From: Planctomycetota bacterium
GTDB taxonomy: Bacteria > Planctomycetota > UBA1135 > GCA-002686595
Assembly: GCA_016795325.1 (NCBI GenBank)
Contig: JAEUHY010000017.1
Location: 62,001-126,000 of the forward strand
Length of the DNA stretch: 64,000 nucleotides
Direction of reading: 5' to 3'
Part shown: positions 16,523 to 25,810 of the stretch, piece by piece
Numbering within the stretch: the first letter of the stretch is position 1
Layout of the letters: each line of letters begins with the position of its first letter
The notes under the pieces: generated by a model
Told to the model about the DNA's origin: nothing
What the model saw: the letters and a program-made list of their open reading frames with translations, nothing else
Database searches by the model: none
Position numbers and translations under genes: made by a program

Positions 16523-19357
16523 TCAGGGCACGCGTTCGAACGCGCCCAGATCGAGCGCCGGAGCAACGGCCGGGCCCGAGTCGGGAGTCAGCGGGTCGTC
16601 GATGCGGCGGGGCGCGCCGGCGAGGTCGCGCGGCAGAGCTTCGAGCAGGTAGCCGTCGTTGTCGCGGTCGGCGAGGTCGGCCCACAGCAAGCTTGCGTCG
16701 CCCGCGTCGACGCACGGCGAGAGCGGCGGCAAACGGTAGTCGTTGTCCGCGAAGGTCGCGGGATTGCCGTCGAGCCCCGCGGGCGCGAGGAACAGCGGAT
16801 CGAGGTCGAAGTTGTCGGCGTTGTAGAACTGAAGGCCGCCCTGGAAAGCCGCGGCGCCGCCTTGGACACAGTTGCGGTTGACGTGGAGTTCGATCGGACC
16901 GAACGCCGGCGCTGCGCGATTGACCGCGCCCGAACCGCTCGAATTCCCGCGCTGGATGTTGTTCTCGAGCACGAAGAATCCGCGCCCGATGAAGTACACG
17001 CCGCCACCCTGCGCCGCGGCCACGTTGCCCACGAAGGTCGAGTTCTGAGCGCGCAGCGTGGACTGCGGCAACGAAGTCGAGCTGAAGTACAGAGCTCCGC
17101 CGTTGGTGGCGACGTTGCCCGCGAACACGCAGTTGAAGGCGTTCAGCTCGAGCGCTGCGTTGGACGCGCCCAGGAACATGACGGCGCCCCCGCTCTGCGC
17201 CGTGTTCTCGACGAAGCGACAACCGTCGAGCACGTTCGCCGTGGCCGCGACGCGCAGCGCGCCCCCGCTGGTCCCGGCCTGATTGCCGCGGAACTCGGTG
17301 TCGATCACCGCCAAGAGCGCCGCAGGAGCAAGGGGTCCGAAGCAATCGACCGCGCCGCCGCTGCTGCCAACGGGCACGCTGTTGCCGACGAAGGAACAGC
17401 GCTCGAGCCGGCCGGAACGCAGGGCGAGCGCTCCGCCGGACAGCGAGGTGTTGTTCTCGAACACACAGTCGCGCACGAAGAGCTGACCGCTGTCGGAGTA
17501 GATCGCGCCGCCGCTGCGGAAGATGAGCGGCTCGTTCGGCAACGCGAGCGCCGCGCCGTTGCGGAAGGTGACGCCTTCGACGACCACGTCGCCGCCGCCG
17601 AAAGCGCGCAGCGCTCGTCCGGCGCCGCCCGGGTCGACGATGCACGCCGCAGCGCCGCCGCTCGAGCGCAACGTGAACGACTTGCCGCGCGTGTCGACCT
17701 CGCGGTCGGCCGAGCTCGAGTACACGCCGTCGCGCACGAGCACCACGGCGCCGGGCAACACGGCCGCGATGGCGGGGCGCAACGCGCGGAACGGCGCGTG
17801 CACGCTTCCATCGCCGCCCGCGGGCGCGTTCACGTCGACGTAGATCGTCGTCGCTGTTTCGCACACATCGGGGACGAGATCGTTGTCGACGTCCGCGCTG
17901 AGCCCGCTGAGCACATCGGTCACATCGCTCTGCGCGTTGTTGTTGCAGTCGAGCGCGCACGCATCGGGCGCGAGATCGCCGTCGACGTCGGGCACGAGCC
18001 CTCGCACGACCTCGAGCGCATCGTTGCGGCCGTTCGCATCGCAGTCGGCGCCGCCAAAGCGCGAGAGCTCCACCCGCAGCAGCGGCGTCGACGGCCAGCT
18101 CTGTCCGGCGCTGTCGAGCACCAAGCCCTGCACGAAACGCTGGCGTGTCGAAGCGCTCGCGAGCAAACCGGGAATCCGCGCCTGCACGCTCAGCACGCCG
18201 CTCGCGGGAATCACGCCCAACTGCGCCAAGGCGCCCGGCGGCGGCGGAACGAGCGTGACTCCTAGCACCGGCTGCGCCGCCGTGAGCGTGGGCCGGTCGT
18301 TGTCGACGAGGAACACTCGATCGCCGGGCACGCCGCTGACCGAGACGTTCCACAGCTCGCGATCACCCGTGATGCGCTCGGCGGTGAACACGCGCGCGCT
18401 TCCCGCGTACGGAACCACGAGCCCCGTACCAGCCGTCGGCGAACCGTCGACGCCGTCGATGCTGCACACCGGGCACGAACCTGCGAGCCCGCCCTGCAAG
18501 AGTGAATCGACAATGCGCGTCTGCGAAGCGGCGTCGCCCTCGACACCGTGCCCGCCGTTCGCGCCGTCGTCGACGAGGAAGTCCAGCGTGGCGCCGCCCT
18601 TGCCGCCGCGCGCGGTGCAGGCGCCGAGGTACACGCCGCTCGCAACCAAGGAGAGCCCGTCGCCGCCGTCGCCGCCGCGCGTCCCGGCGCGCCCGCCGGC
18701 GCCGCCGAGCGCGGTGGTCGAGTACAGCGCCAAGGTCGAGTTCTGCGCGTCGATTCCCGCGCCGCCGCGACCGCCGAGACCGTCCTCGGGATTGGGCGAC
18801 GGATGGTTCCCGCCGTCGCCGCCGACGAGCATGCAGCGCGCGAGCGCGACGCGCCCGCTGGAACGGACCTCGAGCGCGGCCGCGCCCGCGCCCAGCTGGC
18901 TCGGCGACGAGCCGACCGCACCGTCGCCGCCGTTCAGCGTGCAATTGAGCAGCCACACTCCGCCCGCGTTGCTCTCGAGCGCGAGCGCCGGCGATCCGGG
19001 CGTGAACGCCACGCCGGGAAAGCTCTCGCCGCGAAACTCGATGCCGGCCAGCACGACCGAGCGCTGCAGACCGACGTTCTCCACGCGCGATGTTCCCGTC
19101 ACCACCGGCGTCGCGCCCGGCGCCGCTAGCAGCGCGAGCTTGCGCCCGTCGATGCGGATCGCGCTGTAGTCGCCCTCTCCGACGAGCAACGTTTCGCCGT
19201 CGAGCGCGACGTCGATCGCCTGCTGCAGCGAACCGAAGGCCGGCAGCCGCGGCCGCTCGAGAATGCGCACCGCGCCTTCTCCGGCCAGCGCCGAACTCGC
19301 CAAAACCAGCGCGCACAACCCGCCCAGCGCCGTCTTCGAGACCTGTTTCGCGTTCAT
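16523..19357 (-). CDS. Large secreted parallel beta-helix protein with choice-of-anchor Q-type end
   Basis: A protein of 944 residues. The signal peptide begins MNAKQVSKTALGGL and ends in ASSALAGEG, and a GGAGG-like Shine-Dalgarno sequence precedes ATG 19357. The N-terminal third has Gly-rich repeats of pectate-lyase/adhesin type. The middle has two Asp/Asn-rich calcium-type units (DCDANGRNDALEVVRG, DGDLAPDACALDCNNNAQSD) resembling dockerin or thrombospondin type 3 repeats. The C-terminal half has Pmp-like turns such as NTAQSGGAVMFLG and NVATNGGALYFSS, and the final LDLGAFERVP fits the choice-of-anchor Q end. No catalytic residues were recognised. Likely a surface or extracellular protein. 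It lies next to, and divergent from, the ECF sigma operon at 19629. Confidence 0.8.
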   Translation of the reverse strand: MNAKQVSKTALGGLCALVLASSALAGEGAVRILERPRLPAFGSLQQAIDVALDGETLLVGEGDYSAIRIDGRKLALLAAPGATPVVTGTSRVENVGLQRSVVLAGIEFRGESFPGVAFTPGSPALALESNAGGVWLLNCTLNGGDGAVGSSPSQLGAGAAALEVRSSGRVALARCMLVGGDGGNHPSPNPEDGLGGRGGAGIDAQNSTLALYSTTALGGAGGRAGTRGGDGGDGLSLVASGVYLGACTARGGKGGATLDFLVDDGANGGHGVEGDAASQTRIVDSLLQGGLAGSCPVCSIDGVDGSPTAGTGLVVPYAGSARVFTAERITGDRELWNVSVSGVPGDRVFLVDNDRPTLTAAQPVLGVTLVPPPPGALAQLGVIPASGVLSVQARIPGLLASASTRQRFVQGLVLDSAGQSWPSTPLLRVELSRFGGADCDANGRNDALEVVRGLVPDVDGDLAPDACALDCNNNAQSDVTDVLSGLSADVDNDLVPDVCETATTIYVDVNAPAGGDGSVHAPFRALRPAIAAVLPGAVVLVRDGVYSSSADREVDTRGKSFTLRSSGGAAACIVDPGGAGRALRAFGGGDVVVEGVTFRNGAALALPNEPLIFRSGGAIYSDSGQLFVRDCVFENNTSLSGGALALRSGRLERCSFVGNSVPVGSSGGAVDCFGPLAPAALLAVIDTEFRGNQAGTSGGALRVAATANVLDGCRFVENTAQSGGAVMFLGASNAALELNAFNCVFAGNVATNGGALYFSSTSLPQSTLRAQNSTFVGNVAAAQGGGVYFIGRGFFVLENNIQRGNSSGSGAVNRAAPAFGPIELHVNRNCVQGGAAAFQGGLQFYNADNFDLDPLFLAPAGLDGNPATFADNDYRLPPLSPCVDAGDASLLWADLADRDNDGYLLEALPRDLAGAPRRIDDPLTPDSGPAVAPALDLGAFERVP

Positions 19358-19628
19358 GTGGACATTCCTCCGCTCCCCCCCATGCACCCACGCATGCCGA
19401 CGTTGGCAGTGAACCTGGAAATCGCGCGGAAGAGCGCGGGCGAATGCTGAAACTCTCCGGCCACTCCGCGGTGATGGCAAGCGCGGTCGCGGTGCGGCCG
19501 CCCCCTCGATGGAACTGACGACCCACCACCTCCAACTGCCCGCCGCGCCAGCACCCCCGCGCCCGACACCCGCTCGGCCGCGCTGCATGCGCCTGGATAA
19601 CCCGCTCGCGCGCCGCGAACATGCCGGC

Positions 19629-20198
19629 GTGAGCGAGCCGACGTCCGACACCGCGCTGGCGCGCGCCGCGCTCGCGCGCGAGCCGCGCGCACTCGACGAG
19701 CTGGCGCTGCGGCTGGAGATCCTACCGGGCTGCGTGCGGACGCAGAACCTGCGCTACGGGCGGCGGCTCACGCGCGAGGAGGAGGAGGACGTCGTCCAGA
19801 ACGTGGTGGCGTCGCTGTGGCGCAAACTGGCCGACTTCGACGGCCGCACCAGTCTGGAGGGCTGGGCGTACGGTTTCGTGTGCGTCGAGGTGCTGCGCGC
19901 CTACGAACGCCGCGCACGGCGTCCGGAGCCGACCTCGCTCGACGAGGACCTGCACGACGCGCCGGCGCCCGAGGAGGCGCCCGCCGACAGCGCCGAGAGC
20001 GAGCGCCTCAACGCCGCCCTGGCGCGCCTGCCCGAGTCCAGCGGCGAAGTCGTGCGCCTCAAGCACTTCGAAGACCTGACGTTCGAGCAGATCGCCGAGC
20101 GCCAGCACGAGTCCGTCAACACGGTCAAGACGCGCTACTACCGCGCCTTGGAACGCCTCAAGCTCGCACTCTCCTTCCGACAGCAGCGTCCTTCATGA
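19629..20198 (+). CDS. ECF-type RNA polymerase sigma factor of a CHAT operon
   Basis: A protein of 189 residues from GTG 19629 (SEPTSDTALARAAL); an in-frame ATG at 19587 is an alternative start. Region 2 includes LRYGRRLTREEEEDVVQNVVASLWRKL in shortened form, with the DVVQ.V.A..W signature, and region 4 includes ARLPESSGEVVRLKHFEDL and an HTH (TFEQIAERQHESVNTVKTRYY). The stop overlaps the start of the next gene in an ATGA, so the sigma factor and the small membrane protein are translationally coupled. It belongs to a different subfamily from the two kinase-paired factors. Confidence 0.88.
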   Translation: MSEPTSDTALARAALAREPRALDELALRLEILPGCVRTQNLRYGRRLTREEEEDVVQNVVASLWRKLADFDGRTSLEGWAYGFVCVEVLRAYERRARRPEPTSLDEDLHDAPAPEEAPADSAESERLNAALARLPESSGEVVRLKHFEDLTFEQIAERQHESVNTVKTRYYRALERLKLALSFRQQRPS

Positions 20199-20779
20199 AG
20201 TCCGATTCCCAAGACTTCGAGCCCGACCATGAGCGCAGCGCGCAAATGCGCGCCGAGCTCGAGTCCTTGGCCGAGCACGCGGACGAGGCCGTGCGCGCAG
20301 CCCGCGCGGCCGCGTCGCCGGCGGACCGCGCCCTGGTTCGCCGCGCGCTGGACAGCGCCACGCTCGGAGTTCCCGCGTCGGCCGCCGCACCGCGGCGCGC
20401 GCCCCGCGCCTGGCTCGCCTGGGCCGCCGCCGCGGCCTTGCTTCTCGGCTTCTTCGCCGTCTGGCGCAGCAGCCAACCCAACGAGGCCCGCCGCTGGCTG
20501 AGCGGCCCCGCGTGGGTGCAACTCGTCGACGGCGACGCGCCGGCCCTGCGCTTCGAACGCGAGCTCCCCTCGAGCGCTCGCTACGCTGTGACCGTTTGGG
20601 CCGGCGATCCCCGCGAACAGGTGTGCAGCGAGACGACCCGCGGGCCGCTGTGGCAACTGCCGCCTGCAGCTTTGCAGGCCTTGGAGTCGCAGGGCCGTTT
20701 GGAGCTGCTCGTCGAGTTGCTCGACGACTCCGGCGCCTCGCCGAGCGCGCCGGCGCGCTTGGAGCTGCGCTCGCGCTGA
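20195..20779 (+). CDS. Single-span membrane protein, probable anti-sigma or sigma-regulating protein
   Basis: A protein of 194 residues. An acidic/helical N-terminal region (1-70) is followed by one transmembrane helix (LAWAAAAALLLGFFAVW, about 74-92) and an outer domain of about 100 residues with beta-strands (WVQLVDGDAPALRF, YAVTVWAGDP). Start ATG 20195 overlaps the sigma stop (ATGA). This order and topology are those of membrane anti-sigma factors, but I see no ZAS zinc motif (HxxxCxxC), so the identification rests on context. The last bases also overlap the 5' end of the CHAT gene. It could be the substrate of the CHAT protease encoded next. Confidence 0.6.
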   Translation: MKSDSQDFEPDHERSAQMRAELESLAEHADEAVRAARAAASPADRALVRRALDSATLGVPASAAAPRRAPRAWLAWAAAAALLLGFFAVWRSSQPNEARRWLSGPAWVQLVDGDAPALRFERELPSSARYAVTVWAGDPREQVCSETTRGPLWQLPPAALQALESQGRLELLVELLDDSGASPSAPARLELRSR

Positions 20780-23250
20780 CGGCGCTGGCCGGCGCCAGCG
20801 TCCAGCAACCCGGCGACGGCGCGACGGCGAGCGCGCCGCGCGCCACGCTGCTCGAACGTTGGAGCGCGAATCCCGCGCGCCTCGACGACGACGCGGCGCT
20901 CGCGGAGCTCGCCGCCGAGCGTGCGCACGCACCGGCCCAGGCTGCGCTCGCGCTCGCACAGGCCTACGACGACGCCGAGCTCGTGTTCCAGCTCGTGCAG
21001 GCCGGTCGCAGGGCGAGCGCGGCCCGCGCGCTGCGCGAAGTGCTCGTCCCCAGCTACGCGCACTGGCCGCACGCCGTCGCACGCTGGCGGGTCGAGTTGG
21101 CGCAGATCGCGCGCCAGGAACGCGACTTCCAGGCCGCGGCGGCCGAGCTCGACGCGGCGCAGGCGCTGCTCGACCAACCCGACAGCGCAGACGCCGGCTG
21201 GAGCGCGCGGGCGCGTTTCTTCTGCGAAGGCGGCCGCGTGCTGCTCGCGATCCAGCTCGGTGCGCCCGACCTCGCCGGACCGCACCTCGAGCGCGCTCGG
21301 GCGGCGGCGGCCACGCTCGACGACGAACTGCTGCTGATCGACCACAACTACTTCGAACTGGCGGCCAGGAACGCGATGCTGCGGCCCGCACTCGCGTTGG
21401 AAGCCTGGAGCGCGTTCGAGCGCGAGCACGCCAGCCGCGCGTTCCCGCCCGACCGTTTGGCGCGCAACCGCCTGCGCGCCGCGCAATCGGCCGTGGACCT
21501 CGTCGCGAGCGGCGCCATGCGCGCCGAGGAAGCGCACGGTTGGCTCGAGCGCGTCGGCGACCCCGCGAATCTGCCCGCCGGCGAGGCTGGGCTGGCGCTG
21601 CAGCTGCGCGCGACGCTCGCGCTCGACGCGGAGCAACCCGCACAGGCGCTCGCGACGATCCAGCAGGCTCGCGCGGCGCTCGCGCGCTCGGGGTCGCCGC
21701 TGCGCGAGCGCGCGGAGCAGCTCGCGTCGCTCGAGGTGCGCGCGCTGCGCCTGCTCGGTGCAAACGCTGCAGAGCTGCGCGCGGCGCGCGACGAGCTGGC
21801 ACAGGCGTTCGAAGCTGCGCTCGCGGTCTGGCGCGCGCTGCCGCCGCGCGCGGGCGGCGTCGGTCCGCTGCGCTACCGCGAACGGCGCGAGGTGCTGGGC
21901 GAACTCGCGCTGGCCGAGCTGGCGCTCGATTCCGAGCCGAGCGGAATGGAACGTGCGCTGGCGGCAGTGATGGCCGTGCAGTCGGTCGGCTCCGCTGCGC
22001 GCGAAGTCGGCGCGGCGCCGCCCACGCAACAGGAGTTGCAGAGCGAACTGCTCGGCGAGCGGCGCGGCGCGCTGTTCTACTTGCCGACGAGGCGCGAGCT
22101 GCACGTGTTCGCGCTCGACGGGCGCCGCGCGACGCACCACGAAGTGCGCTGCGCGAGCACGCGGCTCGACGAGTTGCGCGACGGGCTGCTGCGCCAGCTC
22201 GGGCGCGTGCGCAGCACCGGCGACGTACGCGAGGTCGAAGCGCTCGATCGACTGCGCCGCGAGTTGAGCGTGCTGCTCTTCCCTCCGGAGCTGGCGGGGC
22301 GCCTCGCGAGCTGGGACGCCGTGGCGATCGTCGGCCCGGAGACCCTGGGCTACTTGCCGTTCGAACTGCTCCCCAACTCCGCCGGCCGCGCGCTCGGCGC
22401 GACCCACGCCGTCGCGTACTGGCCCTCGTTCCCGCTCGCGCTGTGGTTGCAGCGCACGCGGTCGCGGCCACTGGTTGCCAAGCCCGATGCGCTCCGCGCG
22501 GCGCTCCTGGTGTGCAGCGATCCGGGCCCCGACGGCCCGCGCGAGCTCGAGCGGCTCGAGTTGAGCGCGCGGGAGGAGCGGCGCCTGCGCGGCGGCGTCG
22601 ACGCGGCGCGGCTCGTGCTCGAGCGCGGTCCCGCAGTGACGGCGGCGAGCTTCGCGCGCCGCTGCGCGGAGTCGGACCTGGTGCACCTGATCGCACACGG
22701 GCGGCGCGACGGGCTCGCGGAGCAGCCGCTGCGCCTGGCGCTGTGGGGCGCGGGGGAGCTCAAGCTCTCGGACCTCGACGAGCTGCGCTTCCCGAGCCTG
22801 ACCATCCTCACCGCCTGTGGCGCCCAGTCCGGCCAGATGCGCCGCGGCGACGACGGGCGGCACCGCTCGAGCGGGGCCCTGCTGCGTCGCGGCGCGCGCG
22901 CGGCCGTGCTCGCGGAGCTCGACGTGGACTTCGACTTCGCGCTCGAGTTCTTCGGGTTGGTGCACGCCCAACTGCTCACCGAAGGCGCGTCCGTCGAAAG
23001 CGCGCTGCGCCAGGCGCGCGCGGCCTGCGCGGAGCGAACCGACGTCCGCGCGCGCTACGAGCCGCACCTGTTCCACGTCTGGGGTCTGCCGGACTTCGTG
23101 TTGGTCGAGCCCACGGCGGAGCGAACGGTGGGCTTCTCGCGCTCGGCGTGGTTCGCACTCGGCGCACTCGCTGCCGCGCTCGTGCTGCTCGCCTGGAAAC
23201 GCAGACGCCGCGACACGAAGCATGGTTCGAGTCGCGGCGCCGAGCGCTGA
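20650..23250 (+). CDS. TPR-CHAT caspase-like protease with C-terminal membrane anchor
   Basis: A protein of 866 residues from GTG 20650. The start is uncertain: the frame stays open to an ATG at 20512, and the first secretion-like hydrophobic stretch ALGAALALTALAGASV lies near residue 45. Residues about 60-450 are helical TPR-like repeats. Residues about 460-800 form a CHAT domain: LGYLPFELLPN, then LVHLIAHGRRDG with catalytic His683 and LTILTACGAQSG with catalytic Cys723, a 40-residue spacing typical of CHAT. After the EPHLFHVWGLPDFVLVEP end of the domain comes a transmembrane helix (WFALGALAAALVLLAW) and a basic tail. It is in an operon with ECF sigma and a membrane protein. CHAT proteases cut partner proteins; the partner here is unknown. 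Confidence 0.85.
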   Translation: MATAACSFAGLGVAGPFGAARRVARRLRRLAERAGALGAALALTALAGASVQQPGDGATASAPRATLLERWSANPARLDDDAALAELAAERAHAPAQAALALAQAYDDAELVFQLVQAGRRASAARALREVLVPSYAHWPHAVARWRVELAQIARQERDFQAAAAELDAAQALLDQPDSADAGWSARARFFCEGGRVLLAIQLGAPDLAGPHLERARAAAATLDDELLLIDHNYFELAARNAMLRPALALEAWSAFEREHASRAFPPDRLARNRLRAAQSAVDLVASGAMRAEEAHGWLERVGDPANLPAGEAGLALQLRATLALDAEQPAQALATIQQARAALARSGSPLRERAEQLASLEVRALRLLGANAAELRAARDELAQAFEAALAVWRALPPRAGGVGPLRYRERREVLGELALAELALDSEPSGMERALAAVMAVQSVGSAAREVGAAPPTQQELQSELLGERRGALFYLPTRRELHVFALDGRRATHHEVRCASTRLDELRDGLLRQLGRVRSTGDVREVEALDRLRRELSVLLFPPELAGRLASWDAVAIVGPETLGYLPFELLPNSAGRALGATHAVAYWPSFPLALWLQRTRSRPLVAKPDALRAALLVCSDPGPDGPRELERLELSAREERRLRGGVDAARLVLERGPAVTAASFARRCAESDLVHLIAHGRRDGLAEQPLRLALWGAGELKLSDLDELRFPSLTILTACGAQSGQMRRGDDGRHRSSGALLRRGARAAVLAELDVDFDFALEFFGLVHAQLLTEGASVESALRQARAACAERTDVRARYEPHLFHVWGLPDFVLVEPTAERTVGFSRSAWFALGALAAALVLLAWKRRRRDTKHGSSRGAER

Positions 23251-23262
23251 AACGCGTCAGCT

Positions 23263-24969
23263 CTAAGGATTGCGCGGCGTGGGCTGGCCGTCGCCGCCGC
23301 CGGTGTTCGGGCGTCCGCCCCCCACCGTGCCGTCGTTGCCGCTGCCGCCGATGATCGGGTCGCAGTTGCCCACCGAATGCGCCACCCAGGTGGGAATCTC
23401 GATGTGGGTAAGTGTGTACTGGTAGAAGTACGTCGCCGCGGGCCAGACGCGCTCGTAGGTGTCGCCGACCTTGCGCACGAAGCGCGCCGAGACGTAGAGG
23501 CCGGCGTCGGACTCGACCAGCGGGTTGCTGAGCCAGACCACCGGCACGTTCAACGTCTGGAGCTGAGTGCTAGGCGTGAGCGCAACGCTCGCGAGCACCG
23601 AGCCCTCGGCCTGGATTTCCGGCGGAGACACACTCGTGTCCGGCATGAACCAGCCCGTGATGTGCAAGTGCGTGGCGGGCGAGCTTCCGTCGAACACCGC
23701 CGGCGGCACGGTCGCTGTCAGCGTGAGCGAGGTCGACAGAACGCCGCCGGGAACCGGCGGTTGCACGACGACGCGCGAACCCGCCACACGGCCGATCTGC
23801 GGGACCACTTTGGTTTCGACGGCGCTGGAGAACAGCGCGCGCTGTCCGCTCTCTCCGTCGAGCGCCAGAACGTCCACGTCTTCATCGCGGTCGAAGTCGC
23901 CGGCGCTCACGAAAGCGAAGTCGCCGACGTCGCACGAGGGGCTGTCGAGCCCGAACACGTTGCCGGGCGTCGTCGCCAGGACCAGCCCCGCGGTCGCCGA
24001 ACCGCTCACCAGGCGCCCGTCGTCGGACGTCGCATCCATCAGCACGAGGTCGTCGTATTGGTCGGCGTCGTAGTCAGCGACCGCGAGCGAGCTGCCGCGG
24101 TAGTCGGGCCCCATCAGGACCGTCGGCCAGGCGTTGCTCGCGTTGAAGGCGCCGACGAGGAACTGACTGAGCGCGGGCGACCAGACGTGGAACGCGAGCG
24201 CATCCGCTGCGCCCGGACGCTCGAGCGCGGCGAACATGCGCCGGCCCGGCGCCGGCGCGGTGTCGGCGCCGATCCACATCGGCGCGCCGAGCGCCGCCCC
24301 GTTCCACGAGCGCACCGAAAGCCAGCCGCCCATCACGAACACCAGCTCGTGCGCGGTCTGCGGCGCGTCGAACTGCAGGCCGACGACGTCGTCGACGGGC
24401 AACTCGGGGGTCACCGCAGAAGCCCACGCGAGCGACTGCGTCGCGACGGACCACGTGGCGCGCAGGAGCGTCGCCGAGGTCGGATGCCAAGCGAGCAATT
24501 CGCGGCCGCCGCTCGAGTTGGTCACGCACCACAGCTTGGTCGCGGTGCTCCAAGAGCTGTCCAGGATGTCCGCGGCGACGAAGCCGACGTCGGCGTCGTC
24601 CACGAGCAGCAGCGACAAGCCTTCGGGCCCGAGGATGGCCACTCCGTCGCGGCCGTTCGAGGCGGCGCCGGGCACCAGCACCATGTCGCGCGCCGCGACG
24701 CTGCTGACGGTGTAGTTGAAGCGCGCAGGTTCGACCAGCAGCGCCACCGCGCCGCCCAGCGCGGCGCCTTGCAGCACGGCGACATCGAGGATTGCGGCGT
24801 CGACGAACCGCCCCGAGACGACCTTTGCGGCTTGCGGCCCCGTCGTGTCCGGCCAGGGCGTGAACGTTCGAGCTTCCGATGGAATCGACTGCGCCGCGGC
24901 GCCGACCGAGAAGAGCGCGCCAGCCAAGGCGCAGCGCAGGTGAAGAGATGCGTGAGTGAGGTACGTCAT
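23263..24969 (-). CDS. Secreted FG-GAP/VCBS-type repeat protein
   Basis: A protein of 568 residues from ATG 24969. The signal peptide contains LRCALAGALFSVGAAAQS. FG-GAP/VCBS-like calcium-binding units are seen as VADYDADQYDDLVLMDA and SAGDFDRDEDVDVLALDG. A beta-sandwich-like region (TSLTLTATVPPAV, THLHITGWFMP) follows at about 400-500. The end is Gly/Asn-rich (GGSGNDGTVGGGRPNTGGG) and lacks the YCTAG-type domain of other exported proteins in the window. Such propellers usually mediate surface binding. It converges with the CHAT operon, with 12 bases between the stops. Confidence 0.75.
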   Translation of the reverse strand: MTYLTHASLHLRCALAGALFSVGAAAQSIPSEARTFTPWPDTTGPQAAKVVSGRFVDAAILDVAVLQGAALGGAVALLVEPARFNYTVSSVAARDMVLVPGAASNGRDGVAILGPEGLSLLLVDDADVGFVAADILDSSWSTATKLWCVTNSSGGRELLAWHPTSATLLRATWSVATQSLAWASAVTPELPVDDVVGLQFDAPQTAHELVFVMGGWLSVRSWNGAALGAPMWIGADTAPAPGRRMFAALERPGAADALAFHVWSPALSQFLVGAFNASNAWPTVLMGPDYRGSSLAVADYDADQYDDLVLMDATSDDGRLVSGSATAGLVLATTPGNVFGLDSPSCDVGDFAFVSAGDFDRDEDVDVLALDGESGQRALFSSAVETKVVPQIGRVAGSRVVVQPPVPGGVLSTSLTLTATVPPAVFDGSSPATHLHITGWFMPDTSVSPPEIQAEGSVLASVALTPSTQLQTLNVPVVWLSNPLVESDAGLYVSARFVRKVGDTYERVWPAATYFYQYTLTHIEIPTWVAHSVGNCDPIIGGSGNDGTVGGGRPNTGGGDGQPTPRNP

Positions 24970-25165
24970 GTGGGTGCTGTTGTGGAGCGCTCCGGCGTCG
25001 GGGGCCGGTAGCGCGGGATGCGTCCGCGAGCCACTTCGCATCACCGCGGCGCCGCGCAGAGTTTCAGAAATTCTCCGCAATCGCAGGGCGCTGGGCGCGC
25101 CTCGCCCCGCGGCGCGCCCGCGTCCGACTTGCGTTGTCGCCGCGACCGCCTAACCTGCCGGGCCC

Positions 25166-25783
25166 ATGGAAGAGTGGAACGACAAGATCGTGGCTTGGCG
25201 CCGGGACCTCGAGACGTGGCAAGCGCGTTTCGAAAGTGAATACCAGCAACTGGCCCGCAAGCGCCGCGGCTGGTTCGGCAAGCTCGCGCAGGGCGAACTC
25301 GACGAGATCGCGGCGCTGGCGCGGCGCGCGGCCGGCGAACAGCAGGCCGTCGACTCGTTCCGGCTCGTCACCGAACTGTGCGACGCCTACCTCGGCGAAG
25401 CCCTGCCGCAGAACCGCGCCAAGGCGCGCGCCTGGGTCGGTGCGGAGGCGCTCACGACCAACGCGGTGTGGAGCTACGCGCTGCAGAGCATCGAGTTGCT
25501 CGCGCGGCAAGCGAACGAGAGCACGCTGCGCCGCGCGCTCGCTGCGATTTCGCTCGTCGACCTGCGCGTCGACTACAACGCGTTCCTCGACGCGCTCGGC
25601 CGGCTGTGGATCGCCGCGCGCAAGGCCGGCCTCGATCCCAAGCCGCACTTCGACGCCGTGGCCCAGCTCTCCAACCCCGGCATGGGCGGCGGCGGAGCGT
25701 GCGTCGGCAAGTTGCTCGCCGAGTTCAACTCGAGCGCTTACTTCCGCGACCGCGTGCGGCCGCTGCTGCCGCGCGCCGCCTGA
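25166..25783 (+). CDS. Unknown helical protein
   Basis: A protein of 205 residues with no signal or membrane helix. The N-terminal half is charged and coiled-coil-like (ETWQARFESEYQQLARK, GELDEIAALARRAAGEQQ). The second half has SLVDLRVDYNAFLDALGRLW and a Gly-rich loop NPGMGGGGACVG. No family recognised. It is divergent from the FG-GAP gene and converges with the thioredoxin-fold gene at 25811. Confidence 0.6.
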   Translation: MEEWNDKIVAWRRDLETWQARFESEYQQLARKRRGWFGKLAQGELDEIAALARRAAGEQQAVDSFRLVTELCDAYLGEALPQNRAKARAWVGAEALTTNAVWSYALQSIELLARQANESTLRRALAAISLVDLRVDYNAFLDALGRLWIAARKAGLDPKPHFDAVAQLSNPGMGGGGACVGKLLAEFNSSAYFRDRVRPLLPRAA

Positions 25784-25810
25784 GCGGCGCACGCCGAGCA
25801 ATGCCGCGCC

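Noticed and set aside
19629..23250. A type III-E CRISPR (craspase) locus
   Set aside because: CHAT and ECF sigma genes are present but there is no Cas7-type effector, no Cas1/Cas2 and no repeat array anywhere in the window.
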